A stretch of DNA of 64,000 bases from Sphingobium sp. AP50 (GCF_900109095.1 NZ_FNYZ01000009.1:62001-126000); one strand, 5' to 3'; counted from the stretch's first letter, positions 1-10,544 are shown. Numbers and translations: made by a program. Notes: generated by a model from the letters alone, not told the origin.

Positions 1-195
1 AACCCCTTGGGCGTCCTCGACCACGTCATTCCACCAGGCAAGGCGCATCTGCCCGATCGCCGCTTCGCTGGTGGTGCGGGCCACCTTCGCCAGCCGCGCA
101 TCGAACGCCCATATCGCCCGATGCTGCGCGACACGCGCGCCCGCATGCGCGCTCAACAACGCCGCCAGCGGCGGCAGTTCCGCGTCAGCAATCAT
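1..195 (-). CDS. Squalene/phytoene synthase family protein, 5' part only
   Basis: The first 65 codons of a minus-strand gene run off the left edge of the window. The ATG at 195 follows a GGGGAG ribosome site six bases upstream. The peptide contains the segments FDARLAKVARTTSE and GQMRLAWWNDVVED, which match the N-terminal helical region of squalene/phytoene synthase-like proteins, where an R-L-x-W-W motif is typical. These enzymes condense two prenyl diphosphates, but many alphaproteobacterial paralogues of this family have no proven substrate. The aspartate-rich catalytic motifs lie outside the window, so enzyme activity cannot be judged. Start well supported; family call moderate. Confidence 0.6.
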   Translation of the reverse strand, partial: MIADAELPPLAALLSAHAGARVAQHRAIWAFDARLAKVARTTSEAAIGQMRLAWWNDVVEDAQGV

Positions 196-323
196 GCCGC
201 GACTCCCCGCAACAGGCGGCTCACACAGATTATCGGTCCTTTAACCATCTTCCTCATACACATTCTAACGAGTGGGCCTGCATAGGCAGGCAAGCTGTCC
301 GACCTGATTGTAGCGGACGCGAC

Positions 324-2294
324 ATGGGTGATTGCGGGCATATGGGCAAGTCAAAGGATCGGCAATTGGGCTTTCTGGGGCGTCTGCTGAAAAGTCAGGC
401 AGGCAACACGCTGGCGATCGTCGCCGCTGCGATCATTCCATTGGCTGCCCTGATCGGCGGCGGACTGGACATGAGCCGTGCCTATATGGTCCGCGCGCGC
501 CTGCAACAGGCCTGCGACGCCGCAGCCCTGGCCGGTCGCCGCGCCATGACAACTTCGACCATGACCGATGCGAACAAGGCAGAAGCGAAGAAATTTTTCG
601 ACTTCAACTTTCAGCAAAACACATTCGGAAGCGCATCCTTCACCCCGGTCATCCAGAGTAAAACCGGCGACACGACCACGGTTCAGGTCACGGCCGATAC
701 CAGCATTCCCACCACGGTCATGCGCATCTTCGGGTACAAGACCATGGCTTTGTCGGTTACATGCGAATCCCGCTTCGACATCGGCAATACCGACGTCGCG
801 CTGGTGCTGGACGTCACTGGATCGATGGATAGCAGTATTTCGACCGGTGTCGGAAACGCAACCACGACCCGCATCGCCGCGCTGCGTCAGGCCGTTCGCG
901 ACTTTTACGACACGCTGGGTGCAGGCAGCATCGCCAACGGGCGCATTCGCTATGGCTTCGTGCCTTATAGTTCGACGGCCAATGTAGGTTATATGATTCC
1001 GTCGGAATATATGGTCGGCAGCGTCAACGGTGAGACGTCCAGCTATAATAGCCGCATCGGCAATTATTATCTGGCGAACAATCCGACAGACAGCACCTGT
1101 TACAAACAAAATGGCCTTTCCACATGCTATGCGACAGCGACTGAGGCAGATCAGAAATCTGGTACGACTTTGTCAGGCAGCAATTGCTCTACCTGGCAAA
1201 ACGCAAAATCCACCAGTTCTGGCAGCGCGCCCAGCAACACGACTACCGTCACTTACAGCTATGGCGCATGGAATGGCAGCACCTCAACACAGCCGTCAGG
1301 TTCAACCGCTCGCAAATGCACCCGCAAGGAAGTGACGACGACGACAACCTATCAGACCTCGACAGTGCCGCAGCAAGGCTGGACTCGCTACGGCAACTGG
1401 TCCTACACCAATGTCGATCTGGACACGTCGCTGTTCGTCAAGGGCAATGCCATTCAGAATCCGGCGTTCGAATGGGGTACCAATACGACTTGGGCCGGCT
1501 GCATTGAAGAATCGCAGACCGTCAACACGATCACATCATCTACGTCGATCAGCAGCATCCCTGCGGGCGCCTATGATCTGGACCCCGATCTGATCCCCGA
1601 CACCAAGGCCAAGAAATGGAAGCCCTTCTGGCCGGACGCCAGTTGGTATCGCAGTTCCACCCCGGCGACATCGGCCGTTTGGAACAATTGGGCTGCGGAC
1701 GCTAATGACGATTATGCGGTTTGCGTGGCAAAGGCGCGCATGCTCGCTACATATTCGTCTCGTTCATCCAGTCCGTCGGAGGATTATGGCTCGCCCGACG
1801 CATCGCAGAGCACCTACGACGGCTATGTCTCGGGACTGACGGCAGGCGGCTTCACCAATCACACGGTCGGCATCACCTGGGGCGCTCGTATGCTCTCGCC
1901 TGACGGCATTTTCGCGTCGAAAAACGGCATTGCCCCCAACGGCTTCGCTACGTCGAAGAACATCGTGTTCATGACCGACGGGGCCATGCAGATTCCTAAC
2001 AACAATTATGATGCCTGGGGCATCAACGCCCTGAACGGCCGGATCGCGGCTACCAGCAAGAGCAGCGCTGACCTGAAGACCATTCAGGAACAGCGGTTCA
2101 AAATTGCCTGCGAAGCGGCCAAGCGTAAGGGCATCACCATCTGGATCATCGTGTTCTCCACCTCGTCCAACGATGCCCTGAATTCCTGCGCGACCAGCAC
2201 CAACCATATCGCCGTCTCTTCCGACGCATCGTCACTCAGCGACGATTTCAAGGATATCGCCAAGAATATCGGCGGCTTGAGGCTGTCTCAGTGA
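324..2294 (+). CDS. TadG-like pilus assembly protein with von Willebrand A domain
   Basis: 656 residues. Residues 27-50 form one hydrophobic segment followed by a stretch rich in Arg/Gln/Ala (SRAYMVRARLQQACDAAALA), the usual Tad/TadG N-terminus that anchors the protein in the inner membrane. A vWA domain follows: the metal-binding MIDAS motif DVTGSMDS begins near residue 163, and a second motif FMTDG lies near 549. Between them are about 300 residues rich in Ser, Thr, Tyr and Gly, with several Cys, an unusually long insertion for a vWA domain. TadG proteins act with TadE/TadF in Flp-type pilus or surface assembly; no tadA/B/C genes are visible here. A second ATG at 342 is an alternative start. 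The stop overlaps the next start (TGATG), indicating an operon. Confidence 0.8.
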   Translation: MGDCGHMGKSKDRQLGFLGRLLKSQAGNTLAIVAAAIIPLAALIGGGLDMSRAYMVRARLQQACDAAALAGRRAMTTSTMTDANKAEAKKFFDFNFQQNTFGSASFTPVIQSKTGDTTTVQVTADTSIPTTVMRIFGYKTMALSVTCESRFDIGNTDVALVLDVTGSMDSSISTGVGNATTTRIAALRQAVRDFYDTLGAGSIANGRIRYGFVPYSSTANVGYMIPSEYMVGSVNGETSSYNSRIGNYYLANNPTDSTCYKQNGLSTCYATATEADQKSGTTLSGSNCSTWQNAKSTSSGSAPSNTTTVTYSYGAWNGSTSTQPSGSTARKCTRKEVTTTTTYQTSTVPQQGWTRYGNWSYTNVDLDTSLFVKGNAIQNPAFEWGTNTTWAGCIEESQTVNTITSSTSISSIPAGAYDLDPDLIPDTKAKKWKPFWPDASWYRSSTPATSAVWNNWAADANDDYAVCVAKARMLATYSSRSSSPSEDYGSPDASQSTYDGYVSGLTAGGFTNHTVGITWGARMLSPDGIFASKNGIAPNGFATSKNIVFMTDGAMQIPNNNYDAWGINALNGRIAATSKSSADLKTIQEQRFKIACEAAKRKGITIWIIVFSTSSNDALNSCATSTNHIAVSSDASSLSDDFKDIAKNIGGLRLSQ

Positions 2295-2884
2295 TGACGA
2301 TATCACACCGAATACGCAGCATCTTCAGATGCGTGCGCGGCGCGACCCTGATGGAATTCGGCCTGGTCGCGCCGCCGCTGTTGCTGACCATCATGGGCAT
2401 CGCGGATCTTGGTTATCAATCCTATCTGCGTGCGGTGACAGCTGGCGTGCTGGACAAGGCTGCGCGCGCCGCATCAGTCGGTACGCTCAACAGCACACAG
2501 ATCGACAGCTATATCCAGACACAGATGGAAGTCATCAACGCCAAGAACGGCACGACATCGGTGACCAAGAAGAGCTATTATGACTTTTCCCGTGTCGGAC
2601 AACCGGAGAAGATCACCAGCGACACTGCACCGCTTGGCACCTATAATAGCGGCGATTGCTATGAAGATGCGAACGGCAATGGCGTATTTGATGCGTCGGG
2701 CGGTTCTGAAGGCTTGGGCGGCGCTGACGACATCGTCTATTATCAGGTCACGGTATCGATGCCCCGCCTCTTCCCGCTCGCTAAAATGCTAGGCTGGAGC
2801 GCGACCCAGACTGCCACGGCCAGCACCGTCATTCGCAATCAGCCTTGGGCAAATCAGGCGACTCCTACGGTGCGCTGCTCATGA
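2294..2884 (+). CDS. TadE-like pseudopilin
   Basis: 196 residues from the ATG at 2294, which overlaps the upstream stop; a GTG one codon earlier (2291) is the other possible start. The N-terminus carries GATLMEFGLVAPPLLLTIMG, the TadE pattern of a short basic leader, a conserved Glu after the cleavage region and one hydrophobic helix. The rest is a periplasmic domain with an acidic Asn/Asp-rich patch (DANGNGVFDASGG) that could bind calcium. TadE-like proteins are minor pseudopilins processed by a TadV-type peptidase. It lies between a TadG-like gene and a second TadE-like gene, so the three probably form one surface-assembly unit. Confidence 0.8.
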   Translation: MTISHRIRSIFRCVRGATLMEFGLVAPPLLLTIMGIADLGYQSYLRAVTAGVLDKAARAASVGTLNSTQIDSYIQTQMEVINAKNGTTSVTKKSYYDFSRVGQPEKITSDTAPLGTYNSGDCYEDANGNGVFDASGGSEGLGGADDIVYYQVTVSMPRLFPLAKMLGWSATQTATASTVIRNQPWANQATPTVRCS

Positions 2885-3540
2885 CCCTCAAAAAAACAAC
2901 TATATCTCTCCGCCTTTCCTCACTCAAACGAGACGACAGTGGGCTGGCGATCATTGAGTTCGCCTACTCGCTGCCCGTTTTAATGATCCTGTTCATGGCT
3001 GGGCTGGAAGTCGCGAACCTTGCCATTGCGCATATGCGGGTCAGCCAGATGGCAATGCTGGTCGCCGACAACGCATCGCGCGTCCGCAAGTCGATTGATG
3101 AAGCGAACATCAATCAAATCTTCATTGGCGCGGAAACGGCGTCTGGTTCGCTGAAATTCAAGGCTAATGGGCGCATTTTCCTGTCCGACCTCGAACCCAA
3201 TGGTCTGGCCAGCCCGAATACCGGTCAGTATATTCGCTGGCAGCGTTGCTGGGGCGACGGCAATTTCACGTCTAGCTATGGCGTCACCAATGACGGCAAA
3301 ACAAATTCCAGCATGTCGACAGGCATGGGGCCCGGCACGACGGCAGCGACCAAGATCAGCGCGGCAGACGGTACTGCCGTGATGTTTGTGGAGGTAGCCT
3401 ATAATTATCAGCCGCTGATCAGCAACGCGATCTTCGGCAATAAGGTGATCCGCTACACCAGCGCTTTCAACGTGCGCGAGCGGACCGATCAAGCAATTAC
3501 CAACGCAGGTTCGCCGGCAGCAACAGTGGCAAGCTGCTGA
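2881..3540 (+). CDS. TadE/TadF-like pseudopilin
   Basis: 219 residues. The start is the ATG at 2881, which overlaps the preceding stop in an ATGA junction; a TTG at 2845 in the same frame is less likely. Residues 15-45 contain DSGLAIIEFAYSLPVLMILF, a TadE-type leader and membrane helix with the conserved Glu. The remainder is a periplasmic domain of unknown fold ending in a Cys. It is the last gene of the tad-like trio and is followed directly by a strong hairpin terminator. Whether it corresponds to TadE or TadF cannot be decided from sequence alone. Confidence 0.78.
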   Translation: MTLKKTTISLRLSSLKRDDSGLAIIEFAYSLPVLMILFMAGLEVANLAIAHMRVSQMAMLVADNASRVRKSIDEANINQIFIGAETASGSLKFKANGRIFLSDLEPNGLASPNTGQYIRWQRCWGDGNFTSSYGVTNDGKTNSSMSTGMGPGTTAATKISAADGTAVMFVEVAYNYQPLISNAIFGNKVIRYTSAFNVRERTDQAITNAGSPAATVASC

Positions 3541-3545
3541 AACAA

Positions 3546-3573
3546 AAAGGGCGGCTCCTTCGAGCCGCCCTTT
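3546..3573. terminator. Shared rho-independent terminator
   Basis: A perfect stem GGGCGGCTC/GAGCCGCCC with a CTTC loop is flanked by AAA and TTT, so it can work in both directions. It sits 5 bases after the stop of the last tad-like gene and 23 bases from the stop of pdhB on the other strand, which makes it a shared terminator for convergent operons. Confidence 0.85.
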
Positions 3574-3596
3574 CCTGTTTCCGACGATAGCCGATC

Positions 3597-4967
3597 TTAC
3601 TTGTAGCAGACCTTCTTGGCCGCTTCGACCACGCGGGCCGCGTCGATCAGCGCCGCCTTTTCGAGGTTGGCGGCATAAGGCAGCGGCACGTCTTCGTTCG
3701 TCACGCGCAGCACCGGCGCATCGAGATCGTCGAAGCCCTTTTCCATCACGACGGCGGCGATTTCCGACGCAATCGAGCAGGTCGGCCAGCCTTCTTCCAC
3801 CACGACCAGGCGGTTGGTCTTCTTCAGGCTTTCCAGCACCGTCGCGGTGTCGAGCGGGCGCAGCGTGCGCAGGTCGATCACTTCCGCATCAATACCCTCG
3901 GCCGCCAGCGTTTCCGCCGCGTCGAGCGCCAGGCCCACGCCGATCGAATAGCTGACCAAAGTCACGTCCTTGCCCGGACGCATGATGCGGGCCTTGCCGA
4001 TCGGCAGGACATAATCATCGACCTTGGGCACGTCGAAGCTGCGACCGTAGAGAAGTTCATTCTCCAGGAACACGACCGGATCGGTCGAGCGGATCGCGGC
4101 CTTCAGCAGACCCTTTGCGTCGGCCGCGTCATAAGGCGCGATGACGATCAGGCCGGGAACGGCGGCATACCAGGGACCGTAATTCTGGCTGTGCTGCGCG
4201 CCGACGCGGCTGGCCGCGCCGTTGGGACCGCGGAACACGATCGGGCAGCGCATCTGGCCACCGGACATATAGTTGGTCTTGGCCGCCGAGTTGATGATGT
4301 GGTCGATCGCCTGCATGGCGAAGTTGAACGTCATAAACTCGATGACCGGACGCAGGCCGCCCATGGCCGCACCCGCACCGATACCGGCAAAGCCATATTC
4401 GGTGATCGGCGTGTCGATGACGCGCTTGTCGCCGAATTCGGCCAGCAGGCCTTGGGTCACCTTGTAGGCGCCCTGATATTCGGCGACTTCTTCGCCCATC
4501 ACGAAGACGCGCTCATCCTTGCGCATTTCTTCGGCCATCGCGTCGCGCAGCGCTTCACGCACCGTCGTCTTGACGAATTCGGTGCCGGCCGGAAGGTCCG
4601 GGTCTTGCACGGTCGCACGGGCTTCCGACGCCAGCTTGGACGTGCCGCTTTCGGCCTTCTTGGGCGTTTCCTCGACCTTGGGCGCTTCCGCCTTGGGTGC
4701 CGGTGCCGGAGCGGCTTCTTCACCGCCCTCGCCAGCCATCGTCGCGATGACGGTGCCGACCTTCACGCCTTCGGTGCCTTCAGCGATCATGATCTTGCCG
4801 ATCAGACCTTCATCGACGGCTTCGAATTCCATCGTCGCCTTGTCGGTTTCGATTTCCGCCAGGATATCGCCCGACTTCACTTCGTCGCCTTCCTTCACCA
4901 GCCATTTGGCCAGCGTGCCCTCTTCCATCGTCGGCGAGAGCGCCGGCATCTTGATTTCGATACCCAT
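3597..4967 (-). CDS. pdhB: Pyruvate dehydrogenase E1 component beta subunit with lipoyl domain
   Basis: 456 residues. Residues 1-75 are a biotinyl/lipoyl domain with the lipoylation site ETDKAT (Lys 43). Then come an Ala/Pro/Lys-rich flexible linker (about 80-115) and the E1 beta transketolase-like domain. With PdhA it forms the heterotetrameric E1 that decarboxylates pyruvate with thiamine diphosphate and passes the acetyl group to lipoate. A lipoyl domain fused to E1 beta is a known alphaproteobacterial arrangement. The ATG overlaps the pdhA stop by one base (TAATG), so the two are translationally coupled. Confidence 0.96.
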   Translation of the reverse strand: MGIEIKMPALSPTMEEGTLAKWLVKEGDEVKSGDILAEIETDKATMEFEAVDEGLIGKIMIAEGTEGVKVGTVIATMAGEGGEEAAPAPAPKAEAPKVEETPKKAESGTSKLASEARATVQDPDLPAGTEFVKTTVREALRDAMAEEMRKDERVFVMGEEVAEYQGAYKVTQGLLAEFGDKRVIDTPITEYGFAGIGAGAAMGGLRPVIEFMTFNFAMQAIDHIINSAAKTNYMSGGQMRCPIVFRGPNGAASRVGAQHSQNYGPWYAAVPGLIVIAPYDAADAKGLLKAAIRSTDPVVFLENELLYGRSFDVPKVDDYVLPIGKARIMRPGKDVTLVSYSIGVGLALDAAETLAAEGIDAEVIDLRTLRPLDTATVLESLKKTNRLVVVEEGWPTCSIASEIAAVVMEKGFDDLDAPVLRVTNEDVPLPYAANLEKAALIDAARVVEAAKKVCYK

Positions 4968-6046
4968 TAATATTGCTCCACCAGCACGTCGGTATAGAGT
5001 TCATGCGCTTCGGGTTCAGGCGAAGTTTCGGCGAAGTCGGCGGCTTCGGCCACGACCTTGCGGATGTCCTGATCGATCACCTTGATCTCGTCTTCGCTGA
5101 CGCCAGCGTCGATCAGATATTTCTTCACGCCCTCGATCGGGTCGGACTTTTCGCGCACGGCCTGCACTTCGTCACGCGACCGATACTTGGCCGGGTCGGA
5201 CATGGAGTGGCCGCGATAGCGGTAGGTCTTCATTTCAAGCAGGATCGGGCCATTGCCTTCCTGCACCCACTTGAGCGCTTCCTCGGTCGCACCGCGCACG
5301 GCGAGCACGTCCATGCCGTCGACCTGGATGCCGGGGATGCGGAAGCTCTCGCCACGGCGATAAAGCTGGTCTTCCGACGATGCGCGGTTGACGCTGGTGC
5401 CCATGGCGTACTGGTTGTTCTCGATCACGAAGATGATCGGGAGCTTCCACAGTTCGGCCATGTTGAAGGATTCATAGACCTGGCCCTGATTGGCCGCGCC
5501 GTCACCGAAATAGGCGACGCAGACGCCGCCGTCATTGTTGTATTTGTGCGCGAAGCCGAGGCCCGCACCGAGCGACACCTGCGCACCGACGATGCCGTGG
5601 CCGCCGAAGAATTTATGTTCGACGCTGAACATGTGCATCGAACCGCCCTTGCCGCGCGAGATACCCGCTTCACGGCCAGTCAGTTCGGCCATGATGACCT
5701 TGGGGTCGATGCCATAGGCCAGCATGTGGCCATGGTCGCGATAGCCGGTGATGACGCTGTCCTTGCCGGGCTTCAAAGCCGACTGGATGCCGACGGCAAC
5801 CGCTTCCTGACCGATATAGAGATGGCAGAAGCCGCCGATGAAGCCCAGGCCGTACAACTGGCCGGCCTTTTCCTCGAAACGGCGGATGAGGACCATCTGC
5901 CGATAGAATTCCAGCAGTTCTTCCTTGCTGGCCTTATAGTCGGTCGGCGTTTCCGGGCGAGGCCGGTTATGGTCCGCACCGGCGATGGCGGGTGCAGCCG
6001 CCTTTGCCTTTGCGCTCGCTGCGCGCGGCGTGGTTGGTTTCGCCAA
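4967..6046 (-). CDS. pdhA: Pyruvate dehydrogenase E1 component alpha subunit
   Basis: 359 residues from a TTG start at 6046, chosen because AAAGGA lies eight bases upstream; a longer open frame reaches 6130 but lacks a ribosome site and homology. The thiamine diphosphate motif [13 protein letters not shown] and the following helix to IENN are intact, as are the loop residues [11 protein letters not shown] that hold the cofactor in E1 alpha subunits. The first 45 residues are an Ala/Lys/Pro-rich extension typical of sphingomonads. It is the first gene of the pdhAB pair and lies downstream of eno and ftsB on the same strand, with about 230 bases between ftsB and the pdhA start. Confidence 0.95.
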   Translation of the reverse strand: MAKPTTPRAASAKAKAAAPAIAGADHNRPRPETPTDYKASKEELLEFYRQMVLIRRFEEKAGQLYGLGFIGGFCHLYIGQEAVAVGIQSALKPGKDSVITGYRDHGHMLAYGIDPKVIMAELTGREAGISRGKGGSMHMFSVEHKFFGGHGIVGAQVSLGAGLGFAHKYNNDGGVCVAYFGDGAANQGQVYESFNMAELWKLPIIFVIENNQYAMGTSVNRASSEDQLYRRGESFRIPGIQVDGMDVLAVRGATEEALKWVQEGNGPILLEMKTYRYRGHSMSDPAKYRSRDEVQAVREKSDPIEGVKKYLIDAGVSEDEIKVIDQDIRKVVAEAADFAETSPEPEAHELYTDVLVEQY

Positions 6047-6277
6047 GGCTATTATCCTTTTGCGTGGGGGTAGGATGGAAGGAAGTCCGATATAGCGGCA
6101 GAGTTGCATATATTGCAACTGCGACCCCACGGAATCCGGCCAGAACCAATAGCTATTACCGAAAATTGATGGCTTCGAACGCCTTGGTCACAGACCAGCA
6201 AAACGCCCTCGCAGCAAAATTGCTAGGACATGCTTTTTCGCGCAAAATCCTTTCGCAGGCTTTACGCTTCCGTAACG

Positions 6278-6589
6278 TCAGTTGAGCGGCACGACCACTT
6301 CGTCATGGTGAATCACACCGAGCTGGCGACGGATCAATTCGTCCGCCAGATCGGGATCGACCCGACGCGGGTTCAGCGCGTCCACGCGATTGCGCAATTC
6401 CGCCTGCGCATGCTGGGTCTGCTTGAGTTCCGCCTGCGCCGCATGCAACTGGCGCGTGTAATCGCCCCATGCCAGCACCCCGTTTGATCCCAGCACGACA
6501 TAGCCGGCGAAGAACAGCAGCAGGAGCAGCGCAATCGCAGGGCCAAGGGCCGAAAAAAGCAGAAGACGGAGTTTCGCGATATGCGCCAT
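6278..6589 (-). CDS. ftsB: Septum formation initiator, FtsB/DivIC family
   Basis: 103 residues: a short cytoplasmic N-terminus, one membrane helix at about 9-31 (LLLFSALGPAIALLLLLF), a coiled coil at about 42-72 and a short periplasmic tail. This is the FtsB/DivIC architecture. FtsB joins FtsL and FtsQ in the divisome and helps activate septal peptidoglycan synthesis. It follows eno by about 80 bases on the same strand, the usual eno-ftsB arrangement of proteobacteria. Confidence 0.88.
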   Translation of the reverse strand: MAHIAKLRLLLFSALGPAIALLLLLFFAGYVVLGSNGVLAWGDYTRQLHAAQAELKQTQHAQAELRNRVDALNPRRVDPDLADELIRRQLGVIHHDEVVVPLN

Positions 6590-6666
6590 GGACCAGATGA
6601 ATCACAGGATTCGGGTGGCCGCAAGCGAAAAATCACACGCTTGCGACCAGCCGAGTCTCTTGCAGT

Positions 6667-7974
<1,308 letters not shown>

Positions 7975-8010
7975 CTATGGCCTGTGAATTCGCGCCCCGC
8001 TTAGACAGCA

Positions 8011-8033
8011 CCCTGCATATTGGCAATGCAGGG
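8011..8033. other. Small hairpin in the eno / yqjD-like divergent intergenic region
   Basis: An eight-base perfect inverted repeat CCCTGCAT/ATGCAGGG with a seven-base loop lies in the 229-base region between the divergent eno and 8171 genes. There is no U-tract, so it is not an obvious terminator. It could sit in the eno 5' leader or be an operator; no function can be assigned. Confidence 0.35.
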
Positions 8034-8170
8034 GGTTGCGCAGATGCAAAAAATGCCGATGGTCTAAATGTAACGGCAACGGAACTGTAGGCCGTTGCCA
8101 AGCATTTGGGTCATATACCCCGTCGCGCAGCGCGGCATTTTTTGCTGACATGAAAGGGAGATTGAGGACG

Positions 8171-8797
8171 ATGGCTGACACACCGGAAACCCCGCCCGTC
8201 AAGCGCGTGAAGAAGGCGACCGTGGCCAAGCCCGTCAAGGCGAAGCCCGCCAAGTCGGCTGTTGCGGCCGCCACGCCGGTCAAGACGGCACCGGTCAAGA
8301 AGGCCGCTACCCGCAAGGCCGCCGCACCCAAGAAGCCGGGCAATGGCGCCGCCTCGCATGGCTGGACGGCCCAGATCGCCCCGATCAAAGCGCAGGCGGA
8401 AAAGACGGCCAAGGCCGCTGTCGACAAGCTGAACGCCGTCGACTGGAAGGCGCATATCGATCCGATCAAGGAACAGGCGGGCAAGACCGCCAAGTCCGCC
8501 GCTGGCGCCGCCAAGGACAAGACCGGATCGGCGATGCAGAGCCTGGCCAAGCTGATTTCCGATACGGCCGGCACGGTCGATGCCAAGCTGGGCCCGCAAT
8601 ATGGCGACTATGCGCGTCAGGCAGCGGAATCGGTGGCTGGCGCTGCGGACACGCTCGACAGCAAGGATGTCGACCAGTTGCTCGGTGAAGCGCGCGATTT
8701 CGTGCGCAAGAGCCCGGCTGTGGCGATCGGTGCGGCAGCGGTGGTCGGCTATGTGCTGATGCGCCTTGCCAAGGGTTCCGACGACGACAAGGCCTGA
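8171..8797 (+). CDS. Lys/Ala-rich protein with DUF883 (YqjD/ElaB-like) membrane anchor
   Basis: 208 residues; the ATG at 8171 follows GGGAG and GAGGA. Residues 8-60 are rich in Lys, Ala, Pro and Val and look like a histone H1-type tail. The middle (about 70-165) is a helical, amphipathic region with repeated KxxAxxAA patterns. The C-terminus (FVRKSPAVAIGAAAVVGYVLMRLA) is the DUF883-type glycine/alanine membrane segment. Known relatives YqjD and ElaB of E. coli sit in the inner membrane and bind ribosomes in stationary phase. A role in tethering nucleic acid or ribosomes to the membrane is inference. First gene of a four-gene cluster. Confidence 0.72.
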   Translation: MADTPETPPVKRVKKATVAKPVKAKPAKSAVAAATPVKTAPVKKAATRKAAAPKKPGNGAASHGWTAQIAPIKAQAEKTAKAAVDKLNAVDWKAHIDPIKEQAGKTAKSAAGAAKDKTGSAMQSLAKLISDTAGTVDAKLGPQYGDYARQAAESVAGAADTLDSKDVDQLLGEARDFVRKSPAVAIGAAAVVGYVLMRLAKGSDDDKA

Positions 8798-8851
8798 CCG
8801 GTCCTTTCCCAACACCGACGCACAGGCCCGCAAGGCGGGGCGGAGGGTTAA

Positions 8852-9277
8852 TTGACAGACGAGCCAGCGGAAACGGTGGTAACGCCGCGCGCCGACGGGC
8901 AGCCTGACGGCACGCCCATTGAACAATCGGGCGCGAGTGCAGATACGCCGCCGCAGGAAAGCGTGGGCGAGGTATTGAACCGCCTTTATCAGGACGGTCG
9001 CGCCTATGCCTCAGCCGAGGCGGAGCGGCAGAAGCTCCGCCTCGGCATTGTCGGCGTGGGCGTACGCAATGCCGCCATATTGGGCATCATCGCGCTGATC
9101 CTGGTCTTTTCCAGCATTGTTGCGTTGCTCGTGGGTCTGGTGATTACCCTGGCGCAGGATATGGCGCCGATCTGGGCGACGCTAATCGTGGTTGGCGGTG
9201 CATTGGCGGTTGCTATGATCCTGCTGCTACTGGCCAAGGGCTGTATCAGTCGTATGGCAAAGGCGATCAAAGCATGA
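8852..9277 (+). CDS. Phage-holin-superfamily membrane protein (YqjE-like)
   Basis: 141 residues from a TTG start at 8852, which has GGAGG five bases upstream. The first 50 residues are polar and acidic; SVGEVLNRLYQDGRAYASAE is a short helix. Two long membrane helices follow (about 68-95 and 102-128), with a basic tail. This matches the putative holin (PF07332, YqjE) family, which despite the name is usually a housekeeping membrane protein. Its position after a DUF883 gene copies the yqjD-yqjE order of E. coli. Confidence 0.7.
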   Translation: MTDEPAETVVTPRADGQPDGTPIEQSGASADTPPQESVGEVLNRLYQDGRAYASAEAERQKLRLGIVGVGVRNAAILGIIALILVFSSIVALLVGLVITLAQDMAPIWATLIVVGGALAVAMILLLLAKGCISRMAKAIKA

Positions 9278-9597
9278 GCCGTAAAAATGCCTATCGCGAA
9301 TCCTGCGTCCGTGCGGATGCGGCCCGCGCGCAACTGATGGCCAGCGCAGATGCCGCCAAGGCGCGCGTTGCCCCTGCCCGCCTGAAACAGGATCTGAAGG
9401 ACAAGATCAGCAACGCCGCACTTGATGGCGTGGCGCGGGTCGCCGTGCAGGTGCAGCAACGTCCCGTCGCATTCGGCGCAGCGACCGGCGCCTTTGCCCT
9501 TTTCCTCGCGCGGCGTCCGCTGGCGGCACTTTTCCGTCGGCTGTACGTTCGCTTTACTTACCCTACACCGGATATTTCGGAGACTGACGATGGCTGA
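9274..9597 (+). CDS. Small membrane-associated protein, YqjK-like
   Basis: 107 residues; the start overlaps the previous stop (ATGA). A helical, Ala/Lys/Arg-rich N-terminal half is followed by a hydrophobic Gly/Ala stretch (FGAATGAFALFLARRPLAAL) and a basic end. This layout resembles YqjK, the third member of the E. coli yqjDEK operon, but sequence similarity is weak and the assignment rests mainly on position. It overlaps the next gene by eight bases. Confidence 0.6.
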   Translation: MSRKNAYRESCVRADAARAQLMASADAAKARVAPARLKQDLKDKISNAALDGVARVAVQVQQRPVAFGAATGAFALFLARRPLAALFRRLYVRFTYPTPDISETDDG

Positions 9598-10198
9598 CAT
9601 CCGCGCCCAACTGACCCGCGTTCGCGAAGCCGCCAACGATGCGGCGATCAGCGCAACCGACATCATCAAGGACGGCACCGAAAAGGCGCGCGAAAGCGCC
9701 GGCGACCTGATCCAGAACGGCCGCGACAAGGCGAACACCGCCTATAGCGACGCCCGTGACAAGACGCAGCGCGTCGCCGCCCGCGCCAATGAAATCGTGC
9801 AGGAACATCCGATCGTCGCCGTCGCCGGCGCGGTGGCCGTGGGCGCGGTCGTCGCCTGGATGTTCCCCAAGAGTCGCCGCGCAATGAAGGCGCTGCCGGG
9901 CCTCGCCGCCACCGCTGGCGCGAAGGTGGTGGAAGCCGCTATTGCGGCCCGCGCCGCCGCAGCAGATGCTGCCGTGGCAGCACGCGATGTGGCAGTCGAT
10001 GGTGCCGAAACCGTGAAGCAGGGCGCCAGTAGCGCGCTCCATGCCGCCGGCGATGTCGCCTCCAGCGCGAAGGACAGCGTCGTATCCGCGGAATTGCCGG
10101 CCAAGGCATCGAAGCTGGCCGATGACGTGGCCGCGCTGGTTGCGGCCAAGGTCGACGCCCTGAGTGATGCGATCAAGGCACGATTGCCGAAAAACTAA
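9590..10198 (+). CDS. DUF883 (ElaB/YqjD-like) membrane-anchored protein
   Basis: 202 residues from the ATG at 9590. Residues 1-75 form a long amphipathic helix rich in Ala, Lys, Asp and Arg. Then comes EIVQEHPIVAVAGAVAVGAV, the conserved DUF883 pattern of a Glu-His-Pro hinge followed by a membrane helix (about 72-93). Unlike E. coli YqjD, which ends there, this protein has a further 105 residues of Ala/Asp/Val-rich helical repeats after the membrane segment. Last gene of the cluster; it may share a ribosome- or membrane-linked stress role with its neighbours, by inference. Confidence 0.72.
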   Translation: MADIRAQLTRVREAANDAAISATDIIKDGTEKARESAGDLIQNGRDKANTAYSDARDKTQRVAARANEIVQEHPIVAVAGAVAVGAVVAWMFPKSRRAMKALPGLAATAGAKVVEAAIAARAAAADAAVAARDVAVDGAETVKQGASSALHAAGDVASSAKDSVVSAELPAKASKLADDVAALVAAKVDALSDAIKARLPKN

Positions 10199-10302
10199 TC
10201 GCGATTGCGGGAAACGCAATCGATCCATGCCCCTGCGCTCCTTGGCTGGCAGCGGTCGCGATGCTAAAGCGCCGCTATCAGCCAAAGGAGAAAAGATAAA
10301 CC

Positions 10303-10524
10303 ATGAGCAAGATGCATCTGGTTATGGGCGGTCGCGTCACTGACCCGCAGACACTGGAATTTCAGGACCTGAGCAAGGTCGATCTGGTCGGCATCTTCCC
10401 CGACTATGCCTCGGCCGAAAAGGCCTGGCGCGGCGCAGCCCAGCGCACCGTTGACGACGCGGAAATGCGCTATGTCATCGTGCACCTGCACCGCCTGATG
10501 GAGCCGGAACTGCCGAGCGCCTGA
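10303..10524 (+). CDS. DUF4170 domain protein
   Basis: 73 residues, close to full family length. The sequence MHLVMGGRVTDPQTLEFQDL and the later IFPDYASAEKAWRGAAQRTVDDAEMRYVIVHLH is typical of the small alphaproteobacterial DUF4170 family, with unknown function. AAAGGAG lies 12 bases upstream, a long spacing. A strong terminator follows, so it is probably a monocistronic unit. Confidence 0.78.
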   Translation: MSKMHLVMGGRVTDPQTLEFQDLSKVDLVGIFPDYASAEKAWRGAAQRTVDDAEMRYVIVHLHRLMEPELPSA

Positions 10525-10544
10525 TTTCTGGCTACTCAACTCAG

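Noticed and set aside
7..285. Plus-strand open frame at the left edge
   Set aside because: It is antisense to the phytoene/squalene-synthase-like gene start, is Arg-rich and has no ribosome site.
10303..10524. DUF4170 gene as part of the yqjDEK-like operon
   Set aside because: It is more than 100 bases downstream with its own ribosome site and terminator, and is widespread on its own, so I treat it as separate.
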